Assembly (NCBI GenBank): GCA_029204225.1
Contig: CM055099.1
Coordinates: forward strand, 48,283,397-48,347,396
Reading direction: 5' to 3'
Length of the DNA: 64,000 nucleotides
Source: Diphasiastrum complanatum
Lineage: Eukaryota > Streptophyta > Lycopodiopsida > Lycopodiales > Lycopodiaceae
Part shown: positions 1 through 11,520 of the stretch, one piece after another
Layout of the letters: each line of letters starts with the position of its first letter
Numbering within the stretch: position 1 is the stretch's first letter
Translations under genes and position numbers: made by a program
The notes under the pieces: generated by a model
Seen by the model: the letters and a program-made list of their open reading frames with translations, nothing else
Databases searched by the model: none
What the model was told of the DNA's origin: nothing

Positions 1-2000
1 GCAGCCTCCAAAGGGAGACCCGAGGAGAGCTGAATGAATTAGAAAGGATGAGCGTGCAATGGCGATCATCATTTCATCCATCAATGAAGATCTACTCATG
101 CAGATTGAAGACTACAAAAGTAGCCATGCAACATGGAAAAGATTAAAACAAAAGCACGAAGTGAGGACTGCAGCTTCAGTGATACATCTTCATAATCAGC
201 TACAATCCATACGATGGGATGGCAACCAGTTGGACCAGCACATTGAGAAGATCAGAACAATCTTTGATCAACTCGTTGCATCAGGACAGGAGCACCAGGT
301 CCCAGCACCACAACAACTAATGTACTTCATGAAGTCTCTACCTATCAACCATTGAGAATGCTCATACTGAGTCTACCAGATATGACATTCGACAAAGTAG
401 TCAGTCTTGTCGTTGATGAGAAACTGATGAGGGACGAAGGAGAAGAAAAGAAGTGATCAAGAAAAATCTCTTTTCACAAAAGAAAAGAAGAAGAACAAGA
501 ACAAGCCTAGATTAGACAAGACAAAGTCTTCGAGTCAACAATCTTCTTCTTGTGATCACTGTCACAAACCAGGAGACACAGCCAGCAAATGTTGGTTCAA
601 TTCTACAATATCTTGCATGCACTACAAGAAGAAGGGGCACTCTGCATATAATTACAGATTCAATCTAAAAAGAAAGAACAAAGAAAATGTTGCAGAGTCA
701 TCAAAGGATGTAGATAGAGGTAATGAAGCCTTCACAATACTTGATGAAGCTTCAACGCACTATAGTAAACAAGACTATGATGTAGTCATTGATTCAGGAA
801 TAACATCACACATAACCTGCAACAAGAAAATCTTGATCGACTTCAGAGAACTCAAAAATAACAGAGTAGTGATTCTAAAAAATGGGAACAGACACGATGT
901 CAAGGGCATCAGAACTCTACAGCTGTGAACATTGTACATGTCAGGTCAAGCAGAGCTTCCAAGAGCACTCTACGTATCTTCACACTAAAAAACGATCTGT
1001 TATTAGTCTCCAAGATAGTAGATCTTGGAATTCGAATTTTATTTGATGGCAATACATGTCGCATGATCAAGAAAACAACAAACAAATTGCTGATGGTTGG
1101 ATGCAGAAAATGAAATCTCTACCAAGCCAAGATAATCAACAATTTTGATAGCATATTAAATGTTTCAGAAAATGAAGATCAGCTCTGGCATAGGAAAATG
1201 TATCATCTGGACATGAGGAGCCTGTATGACATGTGCAAGAAAGACATAGTCACAGGTTTGAAGATATCAAGACCCGATACTGAGTTCTATGAAGCCTATC
1301 AGAAAGGCAAACAACATCGGAATCCATTCACACATGAGAGAAGAAGATCCAAAGAAGTTCTTGAGCTCGTCCACTCAGATGTCTGTGGACCGATAAAAGT
1401 GGATTCGTTCTCAGGATCGAGGTATTTCCTGACGTTCATAGATGATTACAACCGGATGACTACGATCTACCTAAAGAAAAAATCTGAATTGTTTGACTCT
1501 TTCAAGAAGTTCGTGGCATTTGCAAAGCGACACACCTCAAAGAAGATTCAGATCATCAGATCTAACAATGGAGAGGAGTACAATAGCACATAATTTTCAA
1601 AATTCTGCCAAGAATAGGGAATAGAGCATCAATTCACTCCTGCGTACACACCAGAATATAATGGTGTTGCAAAAAAAAGAAACATGATGCTAGTCGAAGG
1701 AGCCAGATGCATAATGGCACATGCTTGATTGCCAAGTCAATTTTGGGCTGAGGCAATAGCTGCAGTAGTACACCTGCAAAACAGATCAACAATGACAATG
1801 CTGGAAAATAAGACACCGTACGATATATGGACAAGTAGAAAGCCTGATCTATCATTCGTGCGTGTGTTTGGATGTGCAACATAAAGCACATTCCAAAAGA
1901 AATTAAAAAAACAAGCTCGATAATAAATCAGAGCAAACAATCATGGTCGGGTACTCGAATAGATCACATGTGTACAGACTCTACAATTCAACCACTCTAT
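1..2000 (+). mobile_element. Decayed Ty1/copia pol remnant (gag to integrase C-terminus)
   Basis: Broken frames give copia protein segments in the normal order. 59-355 is a Gag piece of the UBN2/copia type. A double zinc-knuckle relic follows at about 560-660 (CDHCHKPG and CMHYKKKGH, the second with missing ligands). 617-928 carries the protease motif DSGITSH. At about 1190-1593 lie the pre-integrase block (LWHRKMYHLD, with a degraded zinc site) and the start of the integrase core (LVHSDVCGP, IIRSNNGEEYNS). Shifted frames continue to about 2000 with VFGCAT and MVGYSNRSHVYRLYN. Several stops and frameshifts separate the parts, and the catalytic aspartate in RSDNG has become RSNNG. No LTR is visible; the 5' end lies outside the window. 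This is a dead fragment. Confidence 0.85.
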
Positions 2001-2029
2001 TCTTAGGAACATTGCAGATCTGTGGTGAA

Positions 2030-2740
2030 ATAATCAACACCATACCTTTGTGTGTAGCCCTTCATGACAAGCCTTGCTTTGTAATGGCCAACAGTTCCAT
2101 CTGATTTCATTTTCTTTTTGTACACCCACTTGCAATCGACGATCTTTTTGTTTTCTAGCAGTGGCTCTAATGTCCATGCCTCATTTCACCTCATCGACTC
2201 GATGTCCTCTGCTTCCAAAACTCTCCCTCTAGACTCTGAACAGCTTCTTGATATGTTGTTGGCTCTTCAGTGAAGCTGCAATACTCGAATTGTGTGTCTT
2301 CGCATCAGCGTATCGATCAAGAGGTCTTCTTTGTCTTGTTAACCTTCTGGGTTCGTTTCGTCATTGTTCGAACGTTTCTTATTCGTGGGGTTGATTATCT
2401 GCTTCCTGTTGCTCTGGAGTCTGTGGCTCAACATTTTGGTTTTAGTTATGTCCTCGATCTTCCTCTTGAATTGGCAATAGTGTGAAGATCTCATGGCCAT
2501 TTTCATCTTTTAGTCCAGGAAATGTGGACTCATCAAACTTCACATCTCTACTCAAAAAAGTTGGCAATAGTGTAAAGATCTCATGGCCATTTTCATCTTT
2601 TAGTCCAGGAAATGTGGACTCATCAAACTTCACATCTCTACTCAAAACAACTTTTTTCATGGGATGTCCTCCTTCTGAGATAGGCAAGGTAGAACGACGT
2701 AGGTTAATCATTGAATCGGACCCTTTCACGTTGATAGCTA
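2030..2740 (-). mobile_element. Decayed copia remnant, integrase C-terminus to start of reverse transcriptase
   Basis: Read on the minus strand, 2740-2470 gives the end of integrase (KKVVLSRDVKFDEST). 2290-2030 gives the start of reverse transcriptase (EPTTYQEAVQS, then NEAWTLEPL, CKWVYKKKMKSDGTVG, HYKARLVMKGYTQ) in shifting frames. This is the normal copia order, but it runs opposite to the remnant at 1-2000, so the two pieces come from different insertions or an inversion. The fragment contains a tandem duplication (2471-2650) that doubles the SRDVKFDEST segment. No LTRs or downstream catalytic motifs remain. Confidence 0.8.
2471..2650. repeat. 90-bp tandem duplication inside the copia remnant
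   Basis: A block starting ttggcaatagtg at 2471 recurs at 2561 with very few differences. Because 90 is a multiple of three, the minus-strand frame stays open through both copies. The event looks recent relative to the decay of the host element. Confidence 0.9.
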
Positions 2741-2798
2741 AAGAACTTATCGCATCTGTAATGATGGAATCATATGCTGCTATGTCCTACCGCATGAA

Positions 2799-3010
2799 GT
2801 GTCCCAAGTCGTAAGTATTGCCCACGAAGGAATAGGGGGAGGACATTTCTCTGGCGAAGATACCAATATAGAAAAGTGCTGCAACACGGCCTGGTGGTGT
2901 CCCACCATGTTCAAGGAGATTCACTATCAAGTTAAAAGGTGTGATGTTTGCCAATGGTTCAAACCGAACCTAGGGAAAGGATTGAATGTCGTTATTGTTG
3001 GAGTTTACTC
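2799..3010 (+). mobile_element. Ty3/gypsy integrase zinc-binding (H2C2) fragment
   Basis: The translation reads HEGIGGGHFSGEDT, then WWCPTMFKEIHYQVKRC and DVCQWFKPN. This matches the plant Ty3/gypsy integrase H2C2 zinc-binding domain: two histidines, then CxxC, around a GHFSG and WWxPTM core. Only this domain is present; neither the integrase core nor reverse transcriptase is next to it. It is an isolated scrap, on the opposite strand to the gypsy gag-protease at 4.0-6.7 kb, and so not obviously part of that element. Confidence 0.8.
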
Positions 3011-4040
3011 TTACTCATACTCATACTTTTTATCCCCTTTCATCTCCTAAGCAAATCACTCTCTCAAAAATTCTGCAGAAGTACATGTAAAGACCAAGCA
3101 GGCAAAACCGCAAGCTACCACAATGTCAACAATTGCGAAGACTCACCACCAGAAAACCGCAAGTGTCTAGCTTACAGTTACTTACGAAATAAACTACAAA
3201 GTCTTTCCTGTGGTCACTTCCACAACAAGTCCTCAAGGACTCACATACAAATACATTAGAGGAGTTCTCAATATCAAAAAGACCCTTTAAGGAATGTCAT
3301 GTAGGATATAGAAAAATATCAAAATAAAAAAAACAATATTGTTTATTTGCTTGCCCCCACCACTCCCAGGCCTCCCCAACTCCCAACGATCTAACCACAG
3401 TGTCTATAGTCACAGTTAAGAACTGTAAATAGTTCGCAATATAACTTGACTAAATTCAAAAAATATTCCCTCTATTGGTTACAAAAAGGACAATATTTTC
3501 ACTGGATCTAGAATATGACCGCCATCCCCAAATTCAAATCAGAAAAAATTGCAAAATGTTTACATATGCATTCCTTCCACGAGAATGGAAATATGGGTGC
3601 CATCTCCAATTATGAACGCCATCATCACATTGGAATGGAAATATGAGTGCCAACTACCTATTGGAATGAAAAATTGAGCGGCATTTTCAAATTTGAATCA
3701 AGCATACAAGCATGGATACTGGATTGATTGTATAAAGTATATAATATAATCAAAGATGAGTATTTTGTTTTGCTTCATAGAATCTGGTCATAGTACTTTG
3801 ATGCAACTAATTACTCTATTGTTTTTATTTATGATGACATTGTATCATCTACATGTGGATATCCCTATTGATTTGGCACCTTTGCAGAGAAGAGGAGGCA
3901 AAAGAATTCAAATATTTGTTGAGGATGGTTCAAGGCTTGTGTTTCAGGTTATGAAGGAGACATTCACATCCATCAATGATTTCCATAGTGTAACACTTGG
4001 GTGAAGATGTACTAGGTTTCGGATCTGATTCATATTGACA
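3011..4040. other. AT-rich spacer, nothing recognised
   Basis: No recognisable coding or repeat structure. A short frame at 3756-4004 has no motif I know, and I do not call it a gene. A loosely repeated phrase (ggaatggaaatatgggtgcc and variants) occurs at about 3580-3680. Confidence 0.5.
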
Positions 4041-4043
4041 TGT

Positions 4044-4835
4044 CTAGTAGTCAATAGTTACTAATGCATCTGTCCATATCACGACATCCGTCTCTGAATG
4101 ATAGTGAACCCCCTTGGCTGCCCTTGGACGACCAATCGTGTGATCTGTTGTGGATGATCCATCATCAACTTTGGGTGCAATAGGTTTCACCGCCCATGTG
4201 GTTGGATCAACCTTTATAGCCTGCTCTCTGTTCTCGAAGGTGAGTTTCCCCATACCCCAGTTGTGTACTACTTGTGTAGTTCTCAACCATGGTCTTCCCA
4301 GTAAAACACGGTATGCAGATGGAGATTTAGGTATATCCATGACTACAAAAGTAATCACAAACTGCATGCCTGCTATCTTTACAAGGATATCGGCAACTAC
4401 ACCTTTTGGTTTCACAGAAGATTGATCAGCTAGTTTGATGGCGAATCTTGTTGGCTTCAATCCTTGTAGACCCCATTTTTTGTACAAAGTAGTGGAGATC
4501 AAATTGACACCCGATCCTCCATCTACCACTGTCGCCTCATCCTCATATCTCTTGTGTTTGATTGGCAAAGTGATGTTGTGTTCCTCACTTTCCCATGCTG
4601 CTCCGATGTGGGGGAAGTTACTTGTTTCTTCATAGCCCGTACAATATATGGGCTCAGGCGCTACTGGATCCTCATCTGCTTTGGCCCATTTAGCTAGAAG
4701 GCTTTTCGCTTGTGGTGCAATCCACAGCAGTTCTCCGAGTGGTAAACTAACATGGCTTGAAAGTAAAAGTGCGAGCCTTCCAGTGTGTGGTTCCTTGGTC
4801 TCCACCATGTGAAAAGGTGGTTCATATTCGTGCAA
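4044..4835 (-). pseudogene. gypsy retropepsin-like aspartic protease
   Basis: A 263-codon open frame. At about residues 100-120 it has ATVVDGGSGVNLIST, the plant gypsy form of the retropepsin active-site loop (normally D-S/T-G-S-x-N; here D-G-G-S). At about 180-200 it has YRVLLGRPWLRTTQVV, the conserved flap-distal ILGRPWL motif of this clade. The enzyme would cut the Gag-Pol polyprotein. The second loop residue is glycine rather than serine or threonine; whether this still works cannot be judged from sequence. Nothing recognisable as reverse transcriptase follows. A fairly long open frame inside an otherwise broken element suggests moderate age. Confidence 0.8.
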
Positions 4836-5204
4836 CCGATCATTCTAATCAGTGCGCAGTGGTGAGCCCGTTTGTGGTTCCCGTTCAATGCCAACTGGAG
4901 GTTCCGCAGGATTATCTCTTTCTTGCTCTTTTTCCTTCGCTTGTGCTTTCTGTATCCAGTGTCTTATTTTCTGGTACTGTCTTCTTTCTTCCCTCACATT
5001 CGGATATGGCGCTGAAGTTGAGGGCTGGTTGTCAGTGACCGATGGTGGTGGTGAGGGAGCCACTTCCTTCCTCTTCTGTGCTCGCATAACAGCTAATACA
5101 GGAGTGTGGAATTGTCCTCCTTCTGATGGCATCCTTGTTGGAACTGCTAGTTGCTGTATTGCAATGAAGTTCAGAGGTGCACTGGTTCCAGGTTTAAATG
5201 GAAA

Positions 5205-5726
5205 ATTCTTGTAACAGTGTCCATAATCGCATTCTTGGCAGAAGGATGTATATTGTCCCTTGTAGGGACATTACGCAATTTTGTGTCATTCGCTACATCC
5301 GTAGTAGCCGTAATTTCTTCTGCCTTGATGCTGAGTTTGAGCTACATAGGCTGCAACATATTCATTTTTGGCAGGATTCATAAATGGTTCATCTGGTCCG
5401 TACCATTGTTGCTACTCAGGTTGAGGTGGCATTTGCATCTCTGGTTCTACTGCTGTCAGGTTTACATGGGCCACTTGTTGATTTGGTAAGGCCATACGCT
5501 GTGGTTGATTTGGTGCATCGTACCTTGGTGCCACGTTGGGTGCCCCTTGATGGTAAGGATAGGAAGTTTGATAAGGACTTCTCTTCTGTTGAACAATCCG
5601 AGAGTTGAATGGGCAAAATTTCGTATCGTGCAATGTTGCATTGCACAGATGGCAGGATCTATGTGTCAGTCTCAGATTTTGCTTTAGGACTGGACACTCA
5701 TTCGTTGTATGGTTTTGTGTGCGCAC
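5205..5726 (-). pseudogene. gypsy zinc-knuckle segment
   Basis: The minus-strand frame from 5726 contains TTNECP and then CHLCNATLHDTKFC, which fits the nucleocapsid CX2CX4HX4C spacing exactly. A second, shorter cysteine cluster (CQECDYGHC) appears in another frame at about 5250. The knuckle binds the element's RNA. It lies between Gag (right) and protease (left), as expected for a gypsy polyprotein. Frame changes on both sides show decay. Confidence 0.7.
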
Positions 5727-6062
5727 TGGACACCGTACATTTTTCCGTCTTGGTTACTACAGCTGGTTTGGTTTCGATTGACGTGGCGTTACTACTACAG
5801 CTCCTTGTAAGGTCTTCAATTTCTGGTCAAATTGCCCCGTAAGTTGTTCCATTTGTTGTTTGTGTAATTTTGTCATTTGCTCCAACAATAGTTCAGTGGA
5901 TGGAGTAGATGCGTTTGATGATGATGATGCTAACGAGGGAGTAGGGGTGTGGGTGGATGGATATTCATCATCAGTTCCCTCATCCTCTTCCCTGATGGCA
6001 TCTTCCATAGCTTCTTGCAGAGTAGCATACTGCTCCCATCGTTTCAGTTCTCTTCTGATGCT

Positions 6063-6623
6063 TCATGGTAGTCCGGCTAGGAACCACATGATCACCGTGT
6101 AATCGGGAGTTAGGGCTGCACTGCACTCGGATCGTAAGTGTTTGACCTGCTCAATATAGTCCTTGACCCTTTCTCGTTTTCCTATTTTGACTTTGCTCAG
6201 CAGGAAAAACGGGTCTTCCAAGAACTTTCTTGGTTTAAAGCACGTAATGAGAGCCGCCTTAACCGCTTTCCAGGTGGATTTTTCTTCCTCTGATAGGTTG
6301 AAAAACCAATCCTGAGCCACTGCCAATAAGGACATGGGGAACAGCATTAGCTTCTCTGCAACTGTCCGCTCACCGTAGATTTCACAAGCTTGCTCATAGA
6401 TTTGGAGGAATCGAATGGGATCTGATGATCCGTCGTGTTTTGGTATTTCCATCCGTGGTGCTCTTCGGCCTGCTTGCAAGGGAGCGATAGGTACAGGTTG
6501 GCCCATTGGATCCATTGGTGCTAGTTTCGGTTCTGCTTCTTGTTGCACAACTGCTAATTTGGGAAGGTGTGGTGCTTGATTTGCTATCCTTCGTGCTATT
6601 GATCGTCCCGATATCAGATTCAT
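6063..6623 (-). pseudogene. gypsy Gag (Retrotrans_gag-like) fragment
   Basis: This 186-codon frame contains RAPRMEIPKHDGSSDPIRFL followed by AQDWFFNLSEEEKSTWKAVK, then FLLSKVKIGKRERVKDYI and later LTPDYTVIMWFLAGLP. This is the capsid-like core of plant gypsy Gag: a conserved W before a helix, a Y or R-rich middle, and a terminal F-x-x-GLP. Gag packages element RNA in cytoplasmic particles. The downstream frame at 6008-5757 (EDAIREEDEG, then a QMTKLHKQQMEQLTGQF coiled coil) probably continues the same protein after a frameshift. The upstream start is uncertain; the Met at 6623 is simply the first in the open frame. Confidence 0.75.
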
Positions 6624-6824
6624 CTGATGGTGGGTTCCAAAGTGATTGGATCTTGCTTATACAATAGGATGCAGTCTTGATCTTCAAGGATCTGATCGAT
6701 CTGATCGGCCGGAATGAATTTTATGCGGTGATTTTTCCCTGATAACTTTTTTCTCCTTGCACAAATTGGCCTACGATTTTGACAGTAGTTGGACTGGGTC
6801 AGATCTTTCCACTGATCTAGTTTA

Positions 6825-7620
6825 CGAGGGTTCTCTGGTGCGAGGGTTGGCTGTGCGAGGGTTCTTTAGCTATTTTTGTAGATAAAAAACTTGATATCTT
6901 TTACATCTCTAGAAAGTAACTCTCGCAAGGCTAGAGTAGCTGGATCTGGGTTAGATCTCACTATAGAAATCTTTGCGAGAGTTAACTCTCGCAAGAAGTG
7001 AAAATTTCACTGTTTGTGAGGGTTCAAAACCATTTTTTTGGCTTGATCTTTACCAGATCTTCACACTAACTCTCGCAGGCTTCATGACTGATGTAAATTG
7101 ACATTCTGAATCAATTGAGAGGGTCTGTGAGAGTTCTTACTGGAAGGATTTGCTGAATCTCTACTCTTTAGAGATTTTTTTTGCACTTATATCCAATTTT
7201 CTGCTCACTAAAATTAAAGTAACTCTTGCAAGCTCTTCTTTGTTCTGGTCTCACTGAGATAGAACTTCAGAATCTTCTACGAGAGTTCTTGACTACTGGA
7301 GCTAAAAAGTTTGCTGTCTGCGAGGGTTCACTGGTACTTTCCCGTCTTTTTTTCACTAGAAACTCTCGCACATGCACTTAGACATCAAACTACCTCTCGC
7401 AAGCTTCTCTGTGTCCTGGTCTCACTGAGATGGAGCTTCAGAGGGCCCTACGAGAGTTCTTATGAAGATTTGAATTTTTTGGATTTTTTTCAAGGGTTTT
7501 TTGAATTTTTTATGATTTTTCTTTGGTTTTCACAATCTGCTTGGAACTAACTCTCGCAGGCTTCTATGCAGGTCTGGGAAAGTACCCTGGAGCTGCTACC
7601 AATCATGCAAGGGTTAATTC
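6825..7620. repeat. Cluster of a 10-bp motif (aactctcgca / tgcgagggtt) in both orientations
   Basis: About fifteen exact or one-to-two-base variants of aactctcgca or its complement occur in under 800 bp, for example near 6837, 6850, 6921, 6975, 6985, 7059, 7317, 7358, 7394 and 7548. The copies at 6973-6994 form a perfect 22-bp palindrome centred on gttaac. No ORF is supported. The cluster lies upstream of the minus-strand gypsy gag, so it may be that element's leader or LTR enhancer region. Confidence 0.75.
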
Positions 7621-7784
7621 TCACTGATTTCGGAGATATAAAAATATGATGAGATTTTAGGCTCTTTTTCCCTCCAAAATACAGATTGGTGTGTTTTTTG
7701 GATTTTTTGACTGGTTGGGTTAGGTTTCAAGCCCTTAGAGGCTGTTTAGGGCCTCTTCTACCCTCTCACACCTCCTCTGCTAGC

Positions 7785-8564
7785 TGTGAACAGTCCAAAC
7801 ACAAAAAAATACAGATAGGTACCTAACTATGCATAGATGCTATTTTTTGTTAGTTTCCTACTTTCTCCCTTAGCTCTACTCACCACTAACACTACTCTCC
7901 CTTAACTCTACTCCTCTACAATAACATTCATCATGATTATAGGTGAAAGGAAGGGAATGATTAGAAAAGATGGAGGGGAAAAAAGATAGAAGAGAGAGAT
8001 AGAGGGAGGGTGGAGGTTAACTCAAATGCACATTGTACTTGCTAAATGAGAAACATAAAGTATTGAAACCAAAAAGCATGAACTTGAAAGCAATAGAAAA
8101 CAATAAGAGCAATGGCAAGCATTGAATTGCAAATGAGGATGCTTCTCTTCCAAAATTGGTAGAGTTTTCTCCTTCTCATTAAGCATTCAAATAGTGTACA
8201 AATGGTGTCTTTTTATAAAATGGGAAAGGCCCTTGCCTCTCAATCCTATTGGCTAATATTCACAATGATCCTATCCATTCATCTTGGACCCAACTTGATC
8301 CAAGGGTCCACCATTGGTAATCACAAGATTCATGTGAGTCCCAATTTGGACCCAACTTTAAAAAATAATCTTTAACTTAAAAAATGACTTTGGGCCTCTA
8401 GTTTTATTTTAATTCCAAGGCCCCCAAGTCAAGTTTATTTTATTTACAACTTTACTTGCGTGCTCATTGGGCCATGGGCTTACGCGCACAGGATGCCATG
8501 CCATCACAACACATTTTATTGAATGATTTTATTTATTTACACTTTGTTGGGAATACTTCCAACA
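7785..8564 (-). mobile_element. LTR copy A (about 780 bp)
   Basis: This block closely matches 60308-61089 in the same orientation over nearly its whole length. Read on the minus strand it begins TGTTGGAAGTATTCCC and ends close to TGTTCACA, so it has the TG...CA ends of an LTR. Immediately to its right, which is upstream on the minus strand, is a purine run (gaaaagagatggtg) resembling a polypurine tract. It is therefore read as the 3' LTR of a minus-strand element. No matching 5-bp target duplication was seen. Confidence 0.7.
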
Positions 8565-8912
8565 CACCATCTCTTTTCAAATAAGTAAATAAGTCATTAG
8601 CAACAACCATTTCCAAAGTAGAGTTTTCATAACCTCCATTAATGAAGTTAGCTCTCTTCTTACCTTTTTCATTTTTGCACTTGGAACAAATGATTAGGTA
8701 TTATGATCTGATCCAAAATAGCTTCTTCTCAGTCTCTGATCTTCAATAGACCTGAAATATGCTTTTGATCCACAAGTTCAACTCACAAAACAAAGGTTAT
8801 TAAGATTTGATCAACAGTGCAATGCATAATCATGCTAGAACCTGATCAAACATCCAAATATCACATAAATGAAAACCTTACTAAAAATAATGGCCAACTA
8901 GCTCTGATAACA
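8565..8912 (-). pseudogene. Short internal remnant between two LTRs
   Basis: Minus-strand reading at about 8690-8570 gives ICSKCKNEKGKKRANF and then VVANDLFTYLKRDGV, which runs into LTR copy A. The first part may be a degraded zinc-knuckle relic. At 8899-8912 the plus strand reads gctctgataaca, a one-base variant of the complement of the copia primer site, directly left of the LTR at 8913. The piece looks like an internally deleted element squeezed between two LTRs. Confidence 0.45.
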
Positions 8913-9672
8913 TGTGAAAAAAGTGGATCTTGAATGGATCCAAACTCCCAAAATACTTGGCTTAGATCTTTGCACAACAGACTACAAAAGCTAGAAATGG
9001 CAAAGCATCTTAATGCTACCTTTGATACACATGAACTTGACAAAGCATTCAAGAGACAAAAGAAACTAATAAAAGATACTGATGGTAGCCATAAATAGTA
9101 GCAAACATGACTCCCAACAGTAACCTACCACTTTTGGAAATCTCCTAAGATCATACACAATAGCTCGAAGACAATACACAAAGCAATGCTCTCAATGGAG
9201 GAAGAAACTGTGACAATGATCTGTTGATCTCTCTCAACAATACAATAAGTTTCTCCAATCTGTTCTCCACAGATTTCAGCCTAATATAGGTGAGAGAGAT
9301 GACTCTCTCTCCTCTCTCTAGAACTTAGGACCCAATTTTAGGACAACAGTAGCCTAAAATAGCCTATTTTGGCCTATATGTCCAAATAACATGATTTTGG
9401 TGTCATTTTGAAGGTCCTGAAGTTTGAGACTTCTTCAACAAGAAATATATACTAAAATAAAAGTATCTAGGCCTCTTACACACGTGTGAAAGGTTAGATC
9501 CAAAACTATGTACAAAAATTGCCAAACTAGCTAGGTAATGTTGACAATTTTCACAACATTTAGACTAATGAACTTTGAAAAGTCAATCTCTAAGTCTAAA
9601 ACAAGTTTTGGCCTCAGTATGCCAAATATGGAAATATAGCAAATATGATGAAACTAGTTGAATCTTTCACAC
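8913..9672 (-). mobile_element. LTR (about 760 bp) of the minus-strand copia element
   Basis: On the minus strand it starts TGTGAAAGATTC at 9672 and ends CTTTTTTCACA at 8913. A purine-rich tract (gaaaagggag) lies immediately upstream (right) of the start, as expected for a 3' LTR following the RNase H at 9835. A primer-site-like sequence on its left side means it could also be the 5' LTR of a second element, a shared-LTR tandem. It contains an acacacgtgtg motif near 9480. Confidence 0.65.
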
Positions 9673-9689
9673 TCCCTTTTCAGCTAGTT

Positions 9690-10874
9690 TTAGCATAGAC
9701 TTTGATAACACCCCAAGTGAAGTCCTATGCTTCATGAACAAGTCCTTTCCCAATGCTTTGGTGAAGATATTAGCTACACATTCCCCTTGAAGACACATGT
9801 TGAAGCTCCACCTCCTTTGCAATGACTTGCTCTCTCACAAAGTGATATTGTACCTCAATATGTTTGCTCCTAGCATGAAAGATAGGATTGGATCCATTCT
9901 TTGGGCTGATTGATTGTCACAAAAGATGATTGGGCTCTCTGAAAAATCCAGCAAGTGAATATCCTTGATCATCCTCTTGATCCATACCATCTCCTTTGTG
10001 CAATGTGTAAGAGCTTTGTACTCGGCCTCACTAGATAACAATGAGATAGGTGGCTTGTTTCTTCAACATCCATGGTATAGCTCCATCACCTATAAAAATA
10101 CAATAAGCACTAATGTATTTCCTATCCATTACATATCCAGCATAGTCCAAACCTAAAAATCCAAAAAGATTAGGTAATGATCCCTCATACAATATGCCAA
10201 AATCTCAAGTTCCAATGGTGTACCTCAAAACTCGCTTTCCTAGCTTCCAATGCTCCTCACTGCATGAATTGACTCAATCTTCCAACACAATGGCTTTGAT
10301 CTGGTCTAGTAATGGCTAGATAGATGAGTGAACCAACTAGCTTCCTATAGAGAGTAATGTCCTCGAAGGATCTTTCATTACCTCTTATAGTTAGCTTTAC
10401 ATGAGACTCCATAGGTGTATCAATAGCTTTTGCATCTACCATATGAAATCTTTCTAGAATAGAATTAGCATACTTCTCTTGAAAAATGAAAGTAGATTGA
10501 GAATATCTAATGACTTCTATTCCCAAAATGTAATGCAAATTACCAAGATCATGCACCTCAAACTCCTTCTTAAGAGCATTCTTGATATCCTCCACATCTT
10601 GATTGTCTCCACCACTCAAGATGATATCATCCACATAGATTAGCAAGATGGTAATGTCATTTCCAGAAAATCTATAATAAAGTGAATGATCATACTCACT
10701 CATAACAAAGCCTTGAGAGAGTAAAAAAGTGGTAAGCTTAGCATACCAACTCCTTGGTGCTTGCTTAAGGCCATACAAACTCTTTTGTAGAAGACACACA
10801 TGATTTGGCTTTATTGATGAAATGTAGCTCTCGGGTTGCTCCATGTACACTTCCTCCTCAAGATCACCATTCAA
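9690..10874 (-). pseudogene. copia reverse transcriptase and RNase H, minus strand
   Basis: 10874-10257 encodes the C-terminal two thirds of copia reverse transcriptase: LYGLKQAPRSWYAKL, the catalytic YVDDIILSGG, LHYILGIEV, then LVGSLIYLAITRPD. 10041-9835 continues with RNase H (SSEAEYKALTHCTKEMVW, CDNQSA). Shifted frames to about 9700 give the tail (REQVIAKEVELQHVSS). The polymerase motif is intact, but a stop after the reverse transcriptase and frame changes in RNase H break the protein. Only about 640 bp separate the reverse transcriptase from the primer site at 11509, so gag, protease and integrase have been deleted. Confidence 0.85.
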
Positions 10875-11508
10875 TAATGCATTTTAAATGTCCATTTTCC
10901 ATAGATCCCATCCCATGTAGCAATGACCTGAGCTTCTCTTTCAACCTATTTCAGTGGACAAATCACTCTTTTGAACAACAACAAATGCTTTCAAAAGAAA
11001 TCACCAAGATTTGAAACTATATCACTAATTCTCTTCTAGCACTTATACCAAGCAAATCAACACATAGAATCATGGAATTTTGACCAGCCTATGATCTATT
11101 CTCAATCTAATGACTTTTGCCACTTCCTAAGATTGAAACACACTCAAATGAAGTCCAGCAACCTCACTATCTAGAGATCCAATCAAAATTAGGGTTTTGA
11201 CAAAATCACAAAAAATTGACTATTCCAAATCTATATGCAAATGCTAAAAATTTGATATGCAATCTATTAGCCACCACTTAGGTTGATCCAATGATCCAAA
11301 AATCGGCCAAATCCAATATGTGAATTCAAAAATCGGAATTGATCAAGTTTATAAACCTATATAGGATTTTGATCTACAAAAGATCCAATCTACAAAAGTA
11401 AAAATCTCAATTTTGGTGTCGAATCCTCTCTGGCAGCATGCTCTAGACTTGATATCTTCACCAAATCATTGATAGATCTGATTTTCTCCTTCATAACCTG
11501 AAACACAA

Positions 11509-11520
11509 GCTCTGATACCA
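11509..11520 (-). other. Primer-binding site (initiator Met-tRNA type) of the minus-strand copia
   Basis: The minus strand reads TGGTATCAGAGC immediately after a CA-ending LTR (ctttcaca), the standard copia primer site complementary to the initiator methionine tRNA 3' end. It points left, towards the reverse transcriptase at 10874. Confidence 0.75.

Larger units (their letters stand above)
4044..6687 (-). mobile_element. Minus-strand Ty3/gypsy element, gag and protease only
   Basis: Minus-strand frames give a gypsy polyprotein N-terminus in order: Gag (6623-6063), linker (6008-5757), zinc knuckle (about 5726-5205) and aspartic protease (4835-4044). Reverse transcriptase, RNase H and integrase, expected to the left of 4044 on this strand, are absent, so the element is truncated after protease. 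Stops and frame changes between the blocks show it is not functional. The repeat-rich stretch to the right (6.8-7.6 kb) lies where its leader or LTR would be, but I could not define LTR ends or a primer site. Confidence 0.8.

Noticed and set aside
1634-1940. Minus-strand frames opposite the copia integrase remnant
   Set aside because: They are antisense shadows of the integrase on the plus strand (residual NGVAKKRNM and VFGCAT).
4852-5842. Plus-strand hydrophobic frames at 4.8-5.8 kb that look membrane-like
   Set aside because: They are antisense to the gypsy gag-protease; the minus strand shows the knuckle and Gag motifs.
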